A stretch of DNA of 64,000 bases from positions 51,899-115,898 of the forward strand of contig JAUHYW010000025.1 of the NCBI GenBank assembly GCA_030426085.1. Reading direction: 5' to 3'. This document shows, piece after piece, positions 61,935 to 64,000 of this stretch. Positions within the stretch are counted from its first letter, which is position 1; each line of letters begins with the position of its first letter. Source of the stretch: a bacterium (lineage in GTDB: Bacteria > Myxococcota_A > Bradymonadia > UBA7976 > UBA1532). The translations under genes were made by a program, and so were the position numbers. Under the pieces are notes generated by a model. It searched no databases. It was not told the origin of the DNA and was given only the letters and a program-made list of their open reading frames with translations.

Positions 61935-64000
61935 ATGAGAGCGATGTGGTGGTTGTGGATCGGCGCGATCTGTCTGGCCTTCGGGTGCGTGCCGCCCGAA
62001 GAAGACGCGGGCGCCGCCGATGGCGGCGTCTGCGATGGCCCCTGCACAGTCGAGGGGGGCGAGGGCGAAGGCGAGGGCGAAGGCGAAGGCGAGGGCGAGG
62101 GCGAAGGCGAAGGCGAGGGAGAGGGCGAAGGCGAGGGAGAAGGAGAGGGCGAGGGCGAGGGAGAAGGCGAAGGCGAGGGAGAGGGTGAAGGCGAGGGAGA
62201 AGGCGAAGGCGAGGGCGAGGGCGAAGGCGAGGGCGAGGGAGAGGGCGAAGGCGAAGGCGAGGGCGAAGGTGAGGGAGAGGGCGAGGGCGAAGGCGAGGGA
62301 GAGGGAGAAGGCGAAGGAGAGGGCGAAGGTGAGGGAGAGGGCGAAGGCGAAGGCGAAGGAGAGGGCGAGGGCGAAGGCGAGGGAGAGGGAGAAGGCGAAG
62401 GAGAGGGCGAAGGCGAGGGAGAGGGCGAAGGCGAAGGCGAAGGAGAGGGCGAAGGCGAGGGAGAGGGCGAGGGCGAAGGAGAGGGCGAGGGCGAGGGAGA
62501 GGGCGAGTGCGTCGACGGCGAAGCGCTCGAGGAGCCATGCGGCCCGAACCGGCGGGGACGACGCACCGCGCTCTGCGTCGAGGGGCGGTGGGGCATCCCG
62601 GGCCCGTGCGTCGGCGGCGGCGAATGCATCGATGACGACGCCGAGGGGCGCGTGTGCGGCATCGAAGGCCGTGGGCAGCAGGTCCGGACCTGCGATGCGG
62701 GCGCCTGGAGCCCGTGGGATCAGTGCGACGACCCCGACGCCTGCCCCGAAGGCGCGGTGGGCGTCCAGGCGTGCGGCGCCGACGCTCAGGGGCGGCAGAT
62801 CCGGTTCTGCACCGAGGGGCGGTGGAGCGACTACAGCCCGTGCGACGACCGTGGCGCCTGCGACGGTGATGCGGTCGAGTTCGCCGACTGCCCCGGCGGC
62901 GTGCGGCGGCGGCGATGCAACGGCGGCGTCTGGGGCTACTGGGGCTATTGCGTCGCCGATCCGGGCTGCCGGGATGGCGCCGCCGCGCGGCGGATCGATC
63001 GGCCCGACGACGACTTCATCGACAGCAACTGCGACGGCATCGACGGCGACGTGGACGTGGCGATCTTCGTCGACAGCGGCGGGCGCGACGAGGGCGCCGG
63101 CGGGCCTCGGGATCCGGTCCGCTTCCTCTACCAGGCTATCGAGATGGCCGGCGAGGGCGGCTATGTCATCGCCGCCGGCGGGAGGGTGTTCGGCTCGTCG
63201 CCGAGGGTGCGGGCGGGCGTCGACCTCTACGGGGGCCATGACCGTCGGGCGGGGTGGGCCCGGGGGATCGGGCCGCTGACCCATACCCTGGGGTCCGGGT
63301 TCGGCCTCATCGCCGACGGGCTCGATCGCGACACCCGAGTCGATCGCTTCGACATCCGCGCGAACTCCGCCCCGCCTTCGACGGTGAACCACTACGGGAT
63401 CTGGATCCGCGACAGCGGGGACCACCTCACGATCACCCACTGCCGGGTGGAGGCTCGCCCGGCCGTGCGCGCGGGCGAGGCCGGGGCGGCGGGAGAGGGC
63501 GGCTTCTCCGGCCCGCGGGGCGAGGCGGGCGCGAGCGGCTGCGACGATGCGGAAGGGGTGTGTCGCGTCGATGGGGGCGCGGGCGGCCGCCGGTTGAACC
63601 CAGCCTGCGACCCCGCGGCCGGCGAGGGCGGCGGGGGCGGCGCCGACGATAGGTTCCCCTCCGAAGAACGCCCGGGGGGGCCGGGGCAGCCGGGCCAGGA
63701 CGGGGCGCGGCAGGACGGCGTCGGCGAGCCGGGCAGCGGCGGCGTGGGCGGCGCGGGCGGGCAGAGCGGCCGGCTCGACGCCCGCTGTGGCCCCTTCGGC
63801 GCGCAGTGCTGCGAGCCGATGGGCGCCGTCGAGGGGCAGACCGGCGGCGCCGGCGAGCCCGGGCAGGCCGGACCCGTCGGCGCGGGCGGGGGCGGCGGCG
63901 TCCAGGTCGATGATCAGGAACTCGCCGTGATGGCTGAGGCGGGGGTCAGCGTCGCTCACTGTCCGACTACCGCGCTCAAGGTCAGCTACGGCGTGACTCA
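61935..64000 (+). CDS. Gly-Glu tract, DUF1565-like Cys-rich lipoprotein, partial; odd 3' end
   Basis: 688 codons visible; the end is outside the window. GGAGG precedes the ATG at 61935. Signal [18 protein letters not shown] gives a lipid Cys at 18. A ~150-residue Gly-Glu tract follows, then Cys-rich repeats ([14 protein letters not shown] type), then [20 protein letters not shown], the classic entry to the DUF1565/right-handed beta-helix part of myxobacterial surface proteins ([19 protein letters not shown]), then a Gly/Ala/Pro-rich collagen-like stretch. From about codon 656 the sequence changes abruptly to [17 protein letters not shown], an amidohydrolase-type block, in the same frame. Confidence 0.75.
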   Translation, partial: MRAMWWLWIGAICLAFGCVPPEEDAGAADGGVCDGPCTVEGGEGEGEGEGEGEGEGEGEGEGEGEGEGEGEGEGEGEGEGEGEGEGEGEGEGEGEGEGEGEGEGEGEGEGEGEGEGEGEGEGEGEGEGEGEGEGEGEGEGEGEGEGEGEGEGEGEGEGEGEGEGEGEGEGEGEGEGEGEGEGEGEGEGEGECVDGEALEEPCGPNRRGRRTALCVEGRWGIPGPCVGGGECIDDDAEGRVCGIEGRGQQVRTCDAGAWSPWDQCDDPDACPEGAVGVQACGADAQGRQIRFCTEGRWSDYSPCDDRGACDGDAVEFADCPGGVRRRRCNGGVWGYWGYCVADPGCRDGAAARRIDRPDDDFIDSNCDGIDGDVDVAIFVDSGGRDEGAGGPRDPVRFLYQAIEMAGEGGYVIAAGGRVFGSSPRVRAGVDLYGGHDRRAGWARGIGPLTHTLGSGFGLIADGLDRDTRVDRFDIRANSAPPSTVNHYGIWIRDSGDHLTITHCRVEARPAVRAGEAGAAGEGGFSGPRGEAGASGCDDAEGVCRVDGGAGGRRLNPACDPAAGEGGGGGADDRFPSEERPGGPGQPGQDGARQDGVGEPGSGGVGGAGGQSGRLDARCGPFGAQCCEPMGAVEGQTGGAGEPGQAGPVGAGGGGGVQVDDQELAVMAEAGVSVAHCPTTALKVSYGVT
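62053..62508 (+). repeat. Long Gly-Glu (GGC/GGA-GAR) tract
   Basis: ~152 residues of alternating Glu and Gly codons, the longest of the four tracts in the window. A higher-order pattern is visible: GAGGGAGAGGGCGAAGGCGA-type blocks recur, suggesting growth by duplication of longer units. Confidence 0.9.

Overview
The window is 64 kb of very GC-rich, gene-dense DNA. It carries many Hanks-type Ser/Thr kinases, an FHA-type sigma-54 activator, a FrzS-like receiver/coiled-coil protein, many lipoproteins with Pro/Asp/Ala linkers or long Gly-Glu tracts, and a DUF1565-like 'xCDGIDG' Cys-rich surface protein. That gene style is typical of Myxococcota/Bradymonadota-like bacteria (former Deltaproteobacteria). 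The assignment is an inference from gene style, not from a marker gene. No rRNA, tRNA or CRISPR array was seen.

Layout. 1-5303 (minus): an operon of a small membrane protein, a membrane-anchored kinase-like protein with degenerate catalytic motifs, and a coiled-coil protein running off the left edge. 5491-8861 (plus): a lipoprotein coupled to an Omp85-family barrel. 8986-13098 (minus): NRDE protein, MNIO/DUF692 enzyme and its partner, all start-stop coupled, then a Cys-rich Gly-Glu lipoprotein. 13148-21431 (minus): pyrimidine-nucleoside phosphorylase, FrzS-like protein, TPR protein, Ser/Thr kinase, GST-like protein. 22281-27821 (minus): five exported proteins in tight order (two lipoproteins, a thioredoxin-fold lipoprotein, a TlpA-like thioredoxin, an outer-membrane barrel). 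27917-30337 (minus): tryptophan 2,3-dioxygenase coupled to YgfZ, then a coiled-coil protein. 30421-34810 (plus): UDP-sugar dehydrogenase, two sugar epimerase/reductase proteins and HemW, overlapping end to end. 34832-40308: a large lipoprotein, an esterase, a quinone oxidoreductase and a dienelactone hydrolase.

From about 40.3 kb the content changes to an accessory block: two ECF-like sigma factors, an anti-sigma-like protein, a TPR-CHAT protease, Cys-rich secreted proteins, an FHA/sigma-54 activator divergent from a kinase, a further kinase, an Xre regulator, a sigma-like gene broken by an in-frame TGA, and a TIR-kinase-FGE fusion next to a reverse transcriptase that has lost its N-terminus against a truncated integrase. 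A 19-bp sequence, CCGATCGAGGTGCCCGGCA, occurs just after the last housekeeping-type gene (40311) and again at 60390, bracketing the block. Beyond it lie a GNAT acetyltransferase, a cluster of REP-like palindromes (one sits inside a small gene and stops it), and a long Gly-Glu/DUF1565 lipoprotein running off the right edge. Its last ~30 codons look like an amidohydrolase rather than a continuation.

Two units look most worth following. One is the sigma / anti-sigma-like / TPR-CHAT triad at 42768-47010, a possible CRISPR-free protease-to-transcription switch. The other is the TIR-kinase-FGE receptor beside a diversity-generating-type reverse transcriptase remnant at 56214-59582.
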